The notes under the pieces: generated by a model
What the model saw: only the letters and a program-made list of their open reading frames with translations
Told to the model about the DNA's origin: nothing
Database searches by the model: none
Made by a program: the position numbers and the translations under genes
Assembly: GCA_039977295.1 (NCBI GenBank)
Contig: JBDWDN010000003.1
Coordinates: 62,001 to 126,000, forward strand
Origin: Hellea sp039977295
Lineage (GTDB): Bacteria; Pseudomonadota; Alphaproteobacteria; Caulobacterales; Maricaulaceae
Direction: 5' to 3'
DNA: 64,000 nucleotides
In this document: in pieces, positions 36,201 to 45,323 of the stretch
Position numbering within the stretch: position 1 is the first letter of the stretch
How the letters are laid out: each line of letters opens with the position of its first letter

Positions 36201-37500
36201 CATCGATAATGTCATTACCGCCAAGTCCGTTAATCGTTTCGCCATCTGGCGTTCCTGTGAACGTATCATCACCTTCTGTAAGATTGATGGGAGGCTCCGC
36301 GCTTTCCCCAACGCGGTCCCAACCAATCACGTCAAAGGCCCGGATATCGAGCTCTGTAATCATATTCTCTTGACCCGCAGGGGCAGAGGTCGGGTCCATG
36401 ATTCCTAGTCCTAAGCCATCTCGCCAATGGCTAGCTTGCTGGCCATCGCCATTATTCCGGCCTGAAGAGAAGAAGCCAAGATTAGTCGCCCCGCCATCAA
36501 TCGAGAAGAATGGGTCGCCGCCATAGCCTAAATCCCGCGTACCCGCACCGAATTGCGCTTGAGCGTTATCGCTATAACGGAAAACATCCAATTGATTAAA
36601 AATGGCAAAACCATTTAAGTCGATAGTCGAGTTCCCATCGACGATATCAACGCCGCTGGTAAAGCCCAAAGCGTGACCAATTTCATGAAACGCAACACCC
36701 ACAAAATCTATCGCTCCGGCGTCAATCCCATCTGTCGGGTCAAAATCAAAGGTGAAGTCGCTATTAAACGAGATATTGGCATAGGCGGTAACGCCGTCAT
36801 CAATAGCGTCGCCATTCGCATCGACGGATATTCCTAAGGCTAACGCTGTTGTTCTATTAATCGATAAAAATGTATTATTGGCGCTGCCATTATTATCGAG
36901 AATGAAAGTCCCCGTTTGGTCTTGGGTAGCAAAGTTTAGGCTGTCACCCATTTCAAGATTAGCGATAGCTGTTGCATCATCAGCTGATGTGCCGTCAGCG
37001 ATGAGAGCGTCGCGATAGACTGAATAAGCTATGGTAGCCCGATCAGATCCGGCGGACCCTAAGACACCTGGCGCAAGCGACCTAAAGCCAACGTCCAGAC
37101 GGATATCAACGTCATCAGCTAAAAAGCTTATCCAAAGAGCAGCGGCGGCTAAAAAGCCCGCCTCAGCCTGTGACCCTGCTCCCACACCGCCCGTATCATT
37201 AAGCGTAAATGTCAAATTTGAACTGGCCCCCGCCATCTCAAGTGTCGGAATATCATAGCCTTCAGAGCCAATCAGCGTGGAAAAATCTGGAGCTTCATCA
37301 TCGTGAATGTCAACCCCGTCATGAAATGATCTAACGATCTCATTAATGCTACCAGCATCATCAGGTATATAACCGCCATCGTCATGCCCATGATCGTCAT
37401 CATCAAGACGGTAATCAAATGCATTTAAATCTAGAGTCAATTCTTGCGTGAGGGTCTCAAATTCACCCATTGTTGAAAGATTATTGAAAGATTTATACAT
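33286..37500 (-). CDS. RTX-type metalloprotease with PPC-like insert
   Basis: A 1404-residue secreted protein. An acidic His/Asp-rich N-terminal stretch (DDDDHGHDDG) precedes a metalloprotease domain with the zinc motif HEIGHALGF at 272-280 and a Met-turn-like LGIMDP; the third His of the classic HExxHxxGxxH motif is Ser, with Asp285 as a possible substitute. Calcium-binding RTX nonapeptides (GGxGxDx) start near residue 415 and recur in several blocks. Between them (about 605-765) lies a beta-sandwich resembling the bacterial pre-peptidase C-terminal domain, absent from the paralogue. The C-terminus (DTFDMDALI) lacks an N-terminal signal partner and fits type I secretion. No transporter genes are nearby. 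Confidence 0.85.
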   Translation of the reverse strand: MYKSFNNLSTMGEFETLTQELTLDLNAFDYRLDDDDHGHDDGGYIPDDAGSINEIVRSFHDGVDIHDDEAPDFSTLIGSEGYDIPTLEMAGASSNLTFTLNDTGGVGAGSQAEAGFLAAAALWISFLADDVDIRLDVGFRSLAPGVLGSAGSDRATIAYSVYRDALIADGTSADDATAIANLEMGDSLNFATQDQTGTFILDNNGSANNTFLSINRTTALALGISVDANGDAIDDGVTAYANISFNSDFTFDFDPTDGIDAGAIDFVGVAFHEIGHALGFTSGVDIVDGNSTIDLNGFAIFNQLDVFRYSDNAQAQFGAGTRDLGYGGDPFFSIDGGATNLGFFSSGRNNGDGQQASHWRDGLGLGIMDPTSAPAGQENMITELDIRAFDVIGWDRVGESAEPPINLTEGDDTFTGTPDGETINGLGGNDIIDGAGGNDFVNGDAGNDTLFGGDGNDTLNGGEGGDTLTGGQGGDLLNGGAGDDMLIGGDGGDGLNGGDGFDTVDYRGAAAGVTLDVDAGGTGGEADGDSFSSVERFYLSDFDDTAIGSDENDIIFGKDGDDIIFGEIGDDVLDGGDGNDILRGGNDLGFTGPVFGDGEITRDAGAGNDSIANALNIDDEYSLDADPNILNATTIPHVTISATGDGTVHFYGFTVYGPDSNVSLDIDFGDTGDAGSFDSFLELFDAAGNSIATNDFFPFPGGAGGSTSNNDALINFLITAPGTYFVAVSESGGGGVPSGATYELNVSAEDTSINDPDAGDDTLTGGMGDDMLEGGAGTDSAAYSGVQANYTVTDNIDGSYTVVDNVGTDGTDTLENIEFLIFSDVTIDIVTAATSGGPIDGTPGNDDLMGTVGDDIINGLDGNDVLTGLAGNDALNGGDGVDTLIGGEGADELNGGGGLDSADYRGALAGVAFNVLTGGTGGEANGDSFSSVERFFLSNFNDTVTGSDANEFFFGENGNDTINGGGGIDRIDGGAGNDIQRGQDGNDTLFGSAGADQLNGGAGTDVANYDLATSAVELSLATGGTVGDAAGDTYFGIEIVIGSDFDDIVEGNNSVNDLRGGDGNDTLIGLGGNDRFIGGEGADAFDGGSGIDIVNYTLATNSVHVDLVVGGDDIGGVTNDADGDSYNSIEWVFGSDFNDNILGDSASNRLEGRGGDDFIEGRGGNDRLLGGDGNDVITGDDGIDTIFGQAGNDTLSGGAGNDFFFGSSGGDSIDGGADFDTVSYLASSAGVIVNLAVGGSGGDAAGDTYINVERVFGTSFDDSITGSNDNDILLGNGGSDYLAGGQGNDSLIGGAGSDSFGYDTATDGADVISDFFGGETIFILGGDTNFDTFAELQTIASDAGANVIFNFGGGNTLTVVGRNIADLSAGDFDFSGTPPASEPLDDPDAFAADIVDTFDMDALI

Positions 37501-37803
37501 AGGCTCACACGCTTTCTTGTGTTGGTTACAGACTTTGAATTATTATTTTGAAACCACTTGTTGAAGGCTCAACTTTTCACAGCCCCGCAACGTGAGCAAG
37601 TATTTTGCGGTGACAATTTCGTGAGAGCGGACTTTATCCCAAGCCTTTCAAGCCCAGCTATTCAGGGCGCATTAAAATATAGTGAGCCTTAAGCTCTACA
37701 TGCCCTCACCCAACTCGCCATGAGAATAGGCTAGCCAGATGAAGCTTAAACTTCACCTGATCAGCTTTTGGGATAAGAGGCTTGCTAAGGCCGAAAGCAC
37801 TTA
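37501..37803. other. Intergenic region between the two RTX protease genes
   Basis: 303 bases with no plausible gene. It holds a hairpin at 37736-37759 (CAGATGAAG-CTTAAA-CTTCACCTG, one mismatch) about 45 bp after the stop of the upstream paralogue, lacking a T-run. It must also carry the promoter of the downstream paralogue, whose -35/-10 I cannot assign with confidence. Confidence 0.5.
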
Positions 37804-40698
37804 TTAAATCAGCGCGTCCATATCAAATGTATCGACAATATCCGCCGCAAAAGCATCTGGGTCATTCAACGGCTCACCTGCTGGCGACGTCCCGCTAAAG
37901 TCAAAGTCACCTGCGCTGAGGTCTGCTATATTTCGGCCTACGACTGTTAGTGTGTTTCCACCGCCAAAGTTGAAGATAACATTCGCGCCTGCATCGCTCG
38001 CAATAGTTTGAAGTTCTGCGAATGTATCAAAATTTGTGTCACCGCCGAGGATGAAAATTGTTTCGCCGCCAAAGAAGTCAGAAATGACATCCGCGCCGTC
38101 ATTCGCTGTGTCATAGCCAAAACTATCGGAGCCCGCACCGCCAAATAAGCTATCATTTCCTTGGCCGCCAATAAGGTAGTCACTGCCGCCATTGCCTAAG
38201 AGCGTGTCATTTCCATCCGAGCCAGAAATTGAATCATCAAAGCTGGTGCCAAAGACGCGTTCAATGTTGACATATGTGTCGCCATCCGCATCTCCGCCTG
38301 TGCCGCCGACAGCTAGGTTAACGATAACGCCAGAGGTGGAGGCCAAATAGGACACCGTATCAAAGTCAGCTCCGCCATCTATAGTGTCACCCCCAGATGA
38401 GCCAAAGATAAAGTCATTACCGTCGCCGCCATTAATCGTATCATTTCCGGCCTGGCCAAATAATGTATCGATGCCGTCACCTCCGGATAAATCATCGTCA
38501 CCCTCACCCCCTAAAATGCGGTCATTACCTTCTCGGCCCGTAAGGGCATCATTACCGCCGCGGCCCTCTAGGCGGTTGTCACCTCCGTCTCCGGTGATTA
38601 TGTCTCCAAAATCAGAGCCAAAGACCCATTCAATTGACGTATATGTGTCGCCTTCAGCTTCGTTACCTAATCCGTCTAAAATAAGATCAACATCGACCGC
38701 GCCCGTCGCCAGCGTATAATTAACAATGTCTATACCTGCGCCGCCATCAAAACTATCCGCGCCCGCGCCGCCAAAGAGACGATCATTGCCGCCGCCGCCA
38801 TTTAGCGTGTCATCGCCATCAAAACCACGCAGTTCATTGGCGCTGCCATTGCCGGTAATCACGTCATCAAAGTCGGAGCCATAAATAGCTTCTAACCCGA
38901 AATAGCTATCGCCCGCTGCGTCACCAACCGTTCCGCCTGTTCCGAGATTAAGTTCTATTGCGCTCAACGCGTCACGATAGCTTCCTATATCGAACCCTGC
39001 GCCGCCATTTAATTGGTCATTCCCTGAGGACCCGAACAGCGTATCGTTTCCGGCGTCTCCGCGCTGAATATCATTGCCATCACCGCCATAGATACGGTCA
39101 ATACCGCCGCCGCCATTAATTTGATCATTACCGTCTTCGCCAAAGAAAAATTCATTTGCATCAGACCCTGTGATCAAATCAGCAAAGTCCGACAAATAAT
39201 AGCGTTCAATACTAGAGAAACTATCTCCATTAGCATCGCCGACTGTGCCGCCCGTATCGACATTAAACCGGACACCTGTCAACGCGCTGCGGTAATCAGC
39301 AGAGTCAAATCCCTCTCCGCCAAGAAGAGTATCAGCCCCTGCCCCGCCCGTTAATGTATCAGCACCGTCACCGCCGCTAATCGTATCATCTCCAGCGCCG
39401 CCATCGACAGTATCATTTCCTTCCAAAGCAAATATAACTTCATCATTGGCGGTACCTGTAAAATTATCATTGCCTGATGTTAAGCTAATACTGCCATCTT
39501 GTCCGACCCGGTTCCAGCCAATCGCATCAAAGGCGCGTATATCGAGCTCTGTAATCAAATTTTGCTGCCCGGCGGGCGCGGAGGTGGGATCCATAATCCC
39601 CAATCCAAGACCATCTCGCCAATGGCTGGCTTGTTGTCCGTCACCATTATTACGGCCAGATGAGAAGAAGCCAAGGTTAGTCGCCCCGCCGTCAATTGAG
39701 AAGAAGGGATCACCGCCATAGCCTAAATCGCGCGTGCCTGTGCCAAATTGATTTTGCGCATTATCGCTATAGCGGAAAACATCTAATTGGTGGAAAATCG
39801 CAAAACCATTGAGATCTAACGTCGGGTTATTATCAACAGTATCAACACCGCTTGTGAAACCCAAAGCATGGCCAATTTCGTGGAAGGCAACACCCACAAA
39901 ATCAATAGCGCCAGCATCAATACCGTCAGTGGGGTCAAAATCGAATGTAAAGTTGCTGCTAAAGGTGATGCTGGCATAGGCGCTTGAGCCGTCATCAATC
40001 GCATTACCATTGGCGTCGACTGTCAGGCCAACAGCCAAAGCCGTTGTTCTATTGATGGCCAGAAATGTATTATTGGCACTGTCATTATCATCGAGAATGA
40101 AAGTCCCCGTCTGATCTTGCGTGGCGAAATCAAGTGTATTGCCCATCTCTAAATTGGCGATGGCGATAGCATCATCCGCTGACGTGCCGTCCGCAATGAG
40201 GGCGTCGCGATAATCTGCATAGCTGATGACGACGCGGCTAGAACCGGCTGAGCCCAAAACGCCGGGGTTTAGAGGTGAAAAACCCACATCAAGACGAATA
40301 TCCACATCATCTGAAAGGAAGCTCATCCAAAGCGCGGCCGCTGCTAAAAAGCCGGCTTCCGCATCCGTGCCTGGGCCCACACCGCCTGTATCATTTAGCG
40401 TGAAGGTTAAATTAGAATTTTCAGCGGCCATTTCCAAGGTTGGGACGTCATAACCAGGAGAGCCCACTAAGAGGCTTAAGTCAGGCGCTTCATCATCGTG
40501 AAGATCAAATCCGCCATGAAACATTCGCACAATCTCATTTACACCTACAGCATCATCAGGCGTATGTGCGTTATCATCATCATCGTGATCATGGTCGTCG
40601 TCATAGACGTCTTGGGCTGAAATTATATTCAAATCTAATTGTAGCTCTAGGCCATTAAATTCAGCGAGTGTCGAAAGATTATTGAAAGATTTATACAT
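37804..40698 (-). CDS. RTX-type metalloprotease, tandem paralogue
   Basis: A 964-residue paralogue of the gene at 33286-37500. Both start MYKSFNNLST and share the acidic N-terminal stretch (DDDHDHDDDD), the protease domain (HEIGHALGF at 273-281, third His again replaced by Ser; Met-turn LGIMDP) and blocks of RTX repeats. They end in nearly the same 100 residues. It lacks the PPC-like insert and several RTX blocks, which explains the 440-residue difference. Probable calcium-dependent, type I-secreted protease or surface protein. The 3' end is almost base-identical to the paralogue while the rest has diverged at synonymous positions. Confidence 0.85.
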   Translation of the reverse strand: MYKSFNNLSTLAEFNGLELQLDLNIISAQDVYDDDHDHDDDDNAHTPDDAVGVNEIVRMFHGGFDLHDDEAPDLSLLVGSPGYDVPTLEMAAENSNLTFTLNDTGGVGPGTDAEAGFLAAAALWMSFLSDDVDIRLDVGFSPLNPGVLGSAGSSRVVISYADYRDALIADGTSADDAIAIANLEMGNTLDFATQDQTGTFILDDNDSANNTFLAINRTTALAVGLTVDANGNAIDDGSSAYASITFSSNFTFDFDPTDGIDAGAIDFVGVAFHEIGHALGFTSGVDTVDNNPTLDLNGFAIFHQLDVFRYSDNAQNQFGTGTRDLGYGGDPFFSIDGGATNLGFFSSGRNNGDGQQASHWRDGLGLGIMDPTSAPAGQQNLITELDIRAFDAIGWNRVGQDGSISLTSGNDNFTGTANDEVIFALEGNDTVDGGAGDDTISGGDGADTLTGGAGADTLLGGEGFDSADYRSALTGVRFNVDTGGTVGDANGDSFSSIERYYLSDFADLITGSDANEFFFGEDGNDQINGGGGIDRIYGGDGNDIQRGDAGNDTLFGSSGNDQLNGGAGFDIGSYRDALSAIELNLGTGGTVGDAAGDSYFGLEAIYGSDFDDVITGNGSANELRGFDGDDTLNGGGGNDRLFGGAGADSFDGGAGIDIVNYTLATGAVDVDLILDGLGNEAEGDTYTSIEWVFGSDFGDIITGDGGDNRLEGRGGNDALTGREGNDRILGGEGDDDLSGGDGIDTLFGQAGNDTINGGDGNDFIFGSSGGDTIDGGADFDTVSYLASTSGVIVNLAVGGTGGDADGDTYVNIERVFGTSFDDSISGSDGNDTLLGNGGSDYLIGGQGNDSLFGGAGSDSFGYDTANDGADVISDFFGGETIFILGGDTNFDTFAELQTIASDAGANVIFNFGGGNTLTVVGRNIADLSAGDFDFSGTSPAGEPLNDPDAFAADIVDTFDMDALI

Positions 40699-40816
40699 GG
40701 ATTGCGCGCCTTAAGAAAATTCACTCAGCCCCACGCTGAATGCTCACGTCTTGATTCCACAGAATTGTCATTTAAACAAGGTTGAGGCGTTCAACATTAT
40801 GTGAGGCCAAAGCGCC

Positions 40817-41746
40817 TTAAAGCCCTTGCTGACCTGCTTGCTCAGGATTTGCCGCAACATAATCAGCCTTTATCGCTTTGGAGCCTTTGCGCGACCCGTC
40901 ATGAGAATAACCTGGTGGCGCGAAAATATAGGCCAATCTCTGATGGAATTTAATGCCTGGTTGAAACGCATCTTTTAGGATATTTCCAAGTTCCTTAAAC
41001 GCAACGATAGCCGGGTTGTGTGACCCTATGGGCGTAATAATTCCGTATTTAACAGGATCATCGTCACGTTCTTCGACAAATGTGCCAAACATACGATCCC
41101 AAATAATTAAGATACCTGCATAATTACTGTCGAGATAACGCGGGTTTGTGCCGTGATGGACTCGATGATGGCTCGGCGTATTGAAGATAAATTCAAACCA
41201 GCGCGGCATCCGTTTAATCGCCTGCGTATGAATCCAGAATTGATAGACAAGGTTCACCGCGCCTATAAAGCCCACAAGAAACGGGTGAAATCCCAGTAGA
41301 ACGAGCGGCGTTGATAGCAGGACAAAGCCGGTAAAGTGATTATTCCAAGGCTGCCTGAAGGCCGTGGAGAGGTTATATTCTTCGGAACTATGATGCACAT
41401 TATGCGCGCTCCAAAACCACCGAATTTTATGAGCGGCCATGTGCTTATACCAATAAACAAAATCTTGCAGCAACAAACAGGCTAGCGAGGCCCAAAGTCC
41501 AAAGCCCCAATTAAATACTCGAAATTGCCAAAACCACATGAGAATGGCGAGGCTGATCGCGCCCATAAGAACATCGGAAACAAGCTGTCCTGTTCCCATG
41601 GCCACAGACGTAAAAGCATCCTTGCGGTCATAAGTTCCGTTAAGGCGCTTACGCGCGACTAAGACCCATTCAATCCCTAAAAGGATAAGAAAAGCAGGCG
41701 CGGCAACGGCTAAAACCATCGGGTAATTTGGGACGTCATATTCCAT
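40817..41746 (-). CDS. Sterol desaturase/fatty acid hydroxylase family protein
   Basis: A 309-residue integral membrane di-iron protein. Four or more hydrophobic segments and the His-cluster motifs are present: HMAAH (with YWYKH before it), HNVHHSSEE and HRVHHGTNPRYLDSNYAG, followed by WDRMFGTFVEE, typical of the family. Members hydroxylate or desaturate lipids (sterols, hopanoids, carotenoids, ornithine lipids) with O2. Substrate unknown here. Transcribed alone; diverges from the UDP-glucose dehydrogenase gene. Confidence 0.92.
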   Translation of the reverse strand: MEYDVPNYPMVLAVAAPAFLILLGIEWVLVARKRLNGTYDRKDAFTSVAMGTGQLVSDVLMGAISLAILMWFWQFRVFNWGFGLWASLACLLLQDFVYWYKHMAAHKIRWFWSAHNVHHSSEEYNLSTAFRQPWNNHFTGFVLLSTPLVLLGFHPFLVGFIGAVNLVYQFWIHTQAIKRMPRWFEFIFNTPSHHRVHHGTNPRYLDSNYAGILIIWDRMFGTFVEERDDDPVKYGIITPIGSHNPAIVAFKELGNILKDAFQPGIKFHQRLAYIFAPPGYSHDGSRKGSKAIKADYVAANPEQAGQQGL

Positions 41747-41851
41747 GGCTTCACTTGCAAGAAAAACACATATAAAGTCAATCCTGCAGACTGGCGCATC
41801 TGCGTCTCACCTGTCATAAACCGTTAAAGAAAATCGCTTAAAGGTCGGCTC

Positions 41852-43156
41852 ATGAGAGTTGTAATGGTTGGTACTGGATATGTCGGACTGGTCTCCGGGG
41901 TCTGCTTCGCGGATTTTGGCCATGACGTTATCTGCGTGGATAAAGACCCTCAGAAAATTGAGACCCTCAATAATGGCGGTATTCCCATTTATGAACCGGG
42001 GCTAGACGCCTTAGTCGCAAAAAACGTCAAAGCCGCGCGGCTGAGCTTCACAACAGATTTGAAAGCGGCAATGAAAAACGCAGATGCTGTTTTCATTGCG
42101 GTTGGCACGCCCTCACGGCGCGGCGATGGTTATGCGGATCTTTCTTATGTCTATGCAGCAACGGAGGAAATTGCCCAGCATATGGACGGTTTTACAGTCG
42201 TCGTCACAAAATCGACAGTCCCCGTAGGGACGGGCGATGAAGTCGAAAAGATACTCGCAAAACATCATGACGCAGAGTCTTTTGCCGTCGTGTCAAATCC
42301 TGAATTTCTCCGCGAAGGCGCGGCAATTACAGATTTTAAGCGCCCTGACCGCGTTGTCGTCGGAACCGAGAACGCCAAAGCCAAAAAGGTCATGCGCTCA
42401 ATCTACCGGCCGCTTTTCATTAATGAGACGCCGATTCTCTTTACGTCACGCCGCACATCCGAGCTGATCAAATATGCCGCTAATTCCTTCCTGGCGACCA
42501 AAATTACCTTCATCAATGAAATGGCAGATCTCTGCGAGGCCGTCGGCGCAAATGTCCAAGAAGTCGCCAAAGGCATTGGGCTGGATAAACGCATCGGGTC
42601 TAAATTTCTGCATGCGGGGCCTGGCTATGGCGGATCCTGCTTTCCCAAAGACACGCTCGCCCTCGCCCGCACGGCCGAAGAGGCAAATGTCTCGCTCTCT
42701 ATTGTCAGCTCTGTCGTGGACGCCAATGAAGCGCGCAAACGGCGCATGGCGAATAAGATTATTGACGCGCTGGGCGGCGACCTAGCGGGTAAAACCATTG
42801 CCGTGCTGGGCCTCGCTTTCAAGCCCAATACGGATGATATGCGCGACGCGCCAAGCCTAACCATCATCCCCCGCTTGCAAGATAAAGGCGCGCGCATTCG
42901 CGCTTATGACCCCGAAGCGATGACCGAAGCTAAAGAGCTCCTCAGCGATGTTACCTATATGGACGGGCCATATCGCTGTCTTGACGGCGCGGACGCCCTT
43001 GTCATTATAACAGAATGGGACGAATTTAGAGCCCTAGACATGCACCGCGTCAAAGCCGCCCTCACGGCGCCCGACGTCATAGATCTACGTAATATCTATC
43101 AGCCAGAGGCTATGCGCGCCGCTGGCTTTAATTACACCAGTATTGGGCGTCCTTAA
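41852..43156 (+). CDS. ugd: UDP-glucose 6-dehydrogenase
   Basis: Oxidises UDP-glucose to UDP-glucuronate with two NAD+. 434 residues: N-terminal Rossmann GTGYVGLVSGVCFADFGHDV, middle helix with SNPEFLREG, catalytic Cys263 in GPGYGGSCFPKDT, and C-terminal UDP-binding domain with GLAFKPNTDDMRDAPS. Its substrate is made by galU 2 kb downstream and its product is the substrate of the epimerase at 46624-47589. Monocistronic or leading into glmS. Confidence 0.96.
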   Translation: MRVVMVGTGYVGLVSGVCFADFGHDVICVDKDPQKIETLNNGGIPIYEPGLDALVAKNVKAARLSFTTDLKAAMKNADAVFIAVGTPSRRGDGYADLSYVYAATEEIAQHMDGFTVVVTKSTVPVGTGDEVEKILAKHHDAESFAVVSNPEFLREGAAITDFKRPDRVVVGTENAKAKKVMRSIYRPLFINETPILFTSRRTSELIKYAANSFLATKITFINEMADLCEAVGANVQEVAKGIGLDKRIGSKFLHAGPGYGGSCFPKDTLALARTAEEANVSLSIVSSVVDANEARKRRMANKIIDALGGDLAGKTIAVLGLAFKPNTDDMRDAPSLTIIPRLQDKGARIRAYDPEAMTEAKELLSDVTYMDGPYRCLDGADALVIITEWDEFRALDMHRVKAALTAPDVIDLRNIYQPEAMRAAGFNYTSIGRP

Positions 43157-43246
43157 TTGGAACAAAAATTGCACCTATTCATGGAAAAAAGCATAGAGTT
43201 TCTAGCGGCTTACCGCTAAGGACAAAAAAACGTTAGGGTTTATAAT

Positions 43247-45061
43247 ATGTGCGGAATTATTGGCATTGTTGGCACGTCAACAGTCACAGACCGTTTGGTC
43301 GATGGGCTGAAGCGTCTTGAGTATCGCGGTTATGACAGCTCTGGCGTCGCCGTCTTGGATAATGGCACGCTAAAGCGCCGCCGCGCCGAAGGTAAAATCA
43401 AAGGCCTTGTGTCCAAATTGGACACGGACCCCTTGGACGGCCAGATTGGTATTGCGCATACACGCTGGGCGACGCATGGCGTTCCTAACGAGATAAACTC
43501 CCACCCGCATTTTTCTGGCCGCGTCGGTGTTGTGCATAACGGCATTATTGAGAATTTTCTCGATATCCGCAAAGAGCTATCGCACCGAAATTTTGAAACA
43601 GAAACAGATACCGAAGTCGCGGCGCATTTGGTTGATGAGCTTTTAGGTCAAGGCTTTGAGCCTATCGATGCCTTTGCCAAAAGCCTTAAAAAGCTTAAAG
43701 GCGCTTATGCCTTTGGCCTCGTCATTGATGGTCATACAGACCATATATTTTGCGCGCGCGCAGGCTCACCTCTTGCGCTTGGTATTGGGGACGGTGAAAT
43801 GTATCTTGGGTCTGATGCGATGGCATTGGCCCAATTGACGACGAAGCTGGTCTATCTTGAAGAAGGCGACTGGGCTGTCCTTACCCCCACCTCCTATGAA
43901 ATTTTTGACCGTGATGACAATAAGGTTACGCGCGAGATCACCGTAATTTCTGGCGGCCCTGCCATGGCAGAAAAAGGCAATTATCGCCATTTCATGCTCA
44001 AAGAAATGTATCAACAACCGGAAACCATAGGCCGAACCCTCACCAATTATATTGATGAGTATCGCCTAACTTCCGATATGCCTGACGAGCTTGATTTTTC
44101 TGAAATTGACCGCGTTATTATCATTGCTTGCGGCACAGCCTGTTACGCTGGGATGGTCGCAAAATATTGGTTTGAACAAGTGGCGGGCCTTGCGGTTGAT
44201 GTCGATATCGCCTCTGAATTCCGATACCGCAAACCCGTATTGTCTAAAAAGTCACTTTTCATCGCCGTGTCTCAATCCGGCGAAACGGCTGACACATTGG
44301 CCGCGCTGCGCTATTGTAAAGAGCACGGCGTTAAGACGGCGGCTCTCGTCAATGTCATGACTTCGACCATGGCCCGCGAAGCGGATATCGCGCTGCCCAT
44401 AAATGCAGGGCCTGAAATCGGCGTCGCCTCAACCAAGGCTTTCACCTCGCAGCTTACGGCCCTTGCCGCCCTCGCTTTGGCCGCCGCGATTTCGCGCGGC
44501 AGCATTACCGAAGATGAGCAGCACGAACTTGCAACAGCCCTCATCAAGACGCCCCGCCTTGTCAAACAAGCCTTGCGTTTGGATGAACATATCGAAGCCA
44601 TGGCCTTTGAATTTTCAAAATCTAAAAGCGCCTTTTACTTAGGACGCGGCAGCCAAGTGCCCATCGCTTTTGAAGGCGCGCTCAAGCTAAAAGAAATTTC
44701 ATATATTCACGCCGAAGGCTATGCGGCAGGCGAGCTTAAACACGGTCCTATCGCGCTCATTGAAGACGGCACGCCGGTTATCGTTCTCGCGCCTTATGAT
44801 GAACTTTTTGAAAAAACGATTTCTAACCTGCAAGAAGTCGCGGCGCGCGGCGCAATGATAATCCTCATCACCGATGAAGAGGGCGCAGGCCATGCGCAAG
44901 ACCTCGCAGATGAAATGATTGTCCTGCCGACAGCCCATGAATTTGTGGCGCCGATTGTAACGACGATTGCGATACAGCTATTGGCATATCACACAGCGGT
45001 TCATCTTGGCACGGATGTCGACCAACCGCGCAATCTCGCTAAATCCGTGACGGTGGAATAG
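43247..45061 (+). CDS. glmS: Glutamine-fructose-6-phosphate aminotransferase (isomerizing)
   Basis: Makes glucosamine-6-phosphate, the first step to UDP-GlcNAc. 604 residues: class II glutamine amidotransferase with catalytic Cys2 (MCGIIGIVG, THGVPNEINSHPH), two SIS domains (IACGTACYAGMV and FYLGRGSQVPIAFEGALKLKEI) and the C-terminal LAKSVTVE. No glmS ribozyme structure is evident upstream, as expected outside Firmicutes. The stop is directly followed by the start of the next small gene. Confidence 0.97.
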   Translation: MCGIIGIVGTSTVTDRLVDGLKRLEYRGYDSSGVAVLDNGTLKRRRAEGKIKGLVSKLDTDPLDGQIGIAHTRWATHGVPNEINSHPHFSGRVGVVHNGIIENFLDIRKELSHRNFETETDTEVAAHLVDELLGQGFEPIDAFAKSLKKLKGAYAFGLVIDGHTDHIFCARAGSPLALGIGDGEMYLGSDAMALAQLTTKLVYLEEGDWAVLTPTSYEIFDRDDNKVTREITVISGGPAMAEKGNYRHFMLKEMYQQPETIGRTLTNYIDEYRLTSDMPDELDFSEIDRVIIIACGTACYAGMVAKYWFEQVAGLAVDVDIASEFRYRKPVLSKKSLFIAVSQSGETADTLAALRYCKEHGVKTAALVNVMTSTMAREADIALPINAGPEIGVASTKAFTSQLTALAALALAAAISRGSITEDEQHELATALIKTPRLVKQALRLDEHIEAMAFEFSKSKSAFYLGRGSQVPIAFEGALKLKEISYIHAEGYAAGELKHGPIALIEDGTPVIVLAPYDELFEKTISNLQEVAARGAMIILITDEEGAGHAQDLADEMIVLPTAHEFVAPIVTTIAIQLLAYHTAVHLGTDVDQPRNLAKSVTVE

Positions 45062-45280
45062 ATGAAAACCCGTATCCAGCGCCTATTAAACATTAGCGAA
45101 GAAAACGCCGCAGTTTTGGCGGCTAAGATTGACCAACGCGTCGTGGCGCTAGAAGAGACGGGCTTAAGTAAGAAAAACAAACTCAAGAAAGTGCTCAAAG
45201 AGCTCGGCTGGTCGAGTAAGAATATTGAACACTTTGTGTATGGCCCGCCTAAAAAGAAGCCTCGCAAAAGTAACGCTTAA
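45062..45280 (+). CDS. Small basic hypothetical protein after glmS
   Basis: 72 residues, Lys-rich, with a helical N-terminus (NISEENAAVLAAKIDQRVVALEE) and a basic tail (GPPKKKPRKSNA). The ATG directly abuts the glmS stop, so it is translationally linked to it. Between glmS and galU; no known domain. Possibly a nucleic-acid-binding or regulatory peptide, but that is only a composition-based guess. Confidence 0.65.
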   Translation: MKTRIQRLLNISEENAAVLAAKIDQRVVALEETGLSKKNKLKKVLKELGWSSKNIEHFVYGPPKKKPRKSNA

Positions 45281-45323
45281 ATAAGTAATTTTTGCTATCG
45301 ATCCCGCAAGAAAGTGGGATTCT

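Noticed and set aside
33286..40698. Dense tandem repeats resembling a CRISPR-like or satellite array
   Set aside because: They are in-frame coding repeats for RTX nonapeptides (GGxGxDx) with varied codons and no regular spacer structure.
43157..43246. Possible glmS ribozyme before glmS
   Set aside because: The 90-bp leader shows no ribozyme core, and that element is typical of Gram-positive bacteria.
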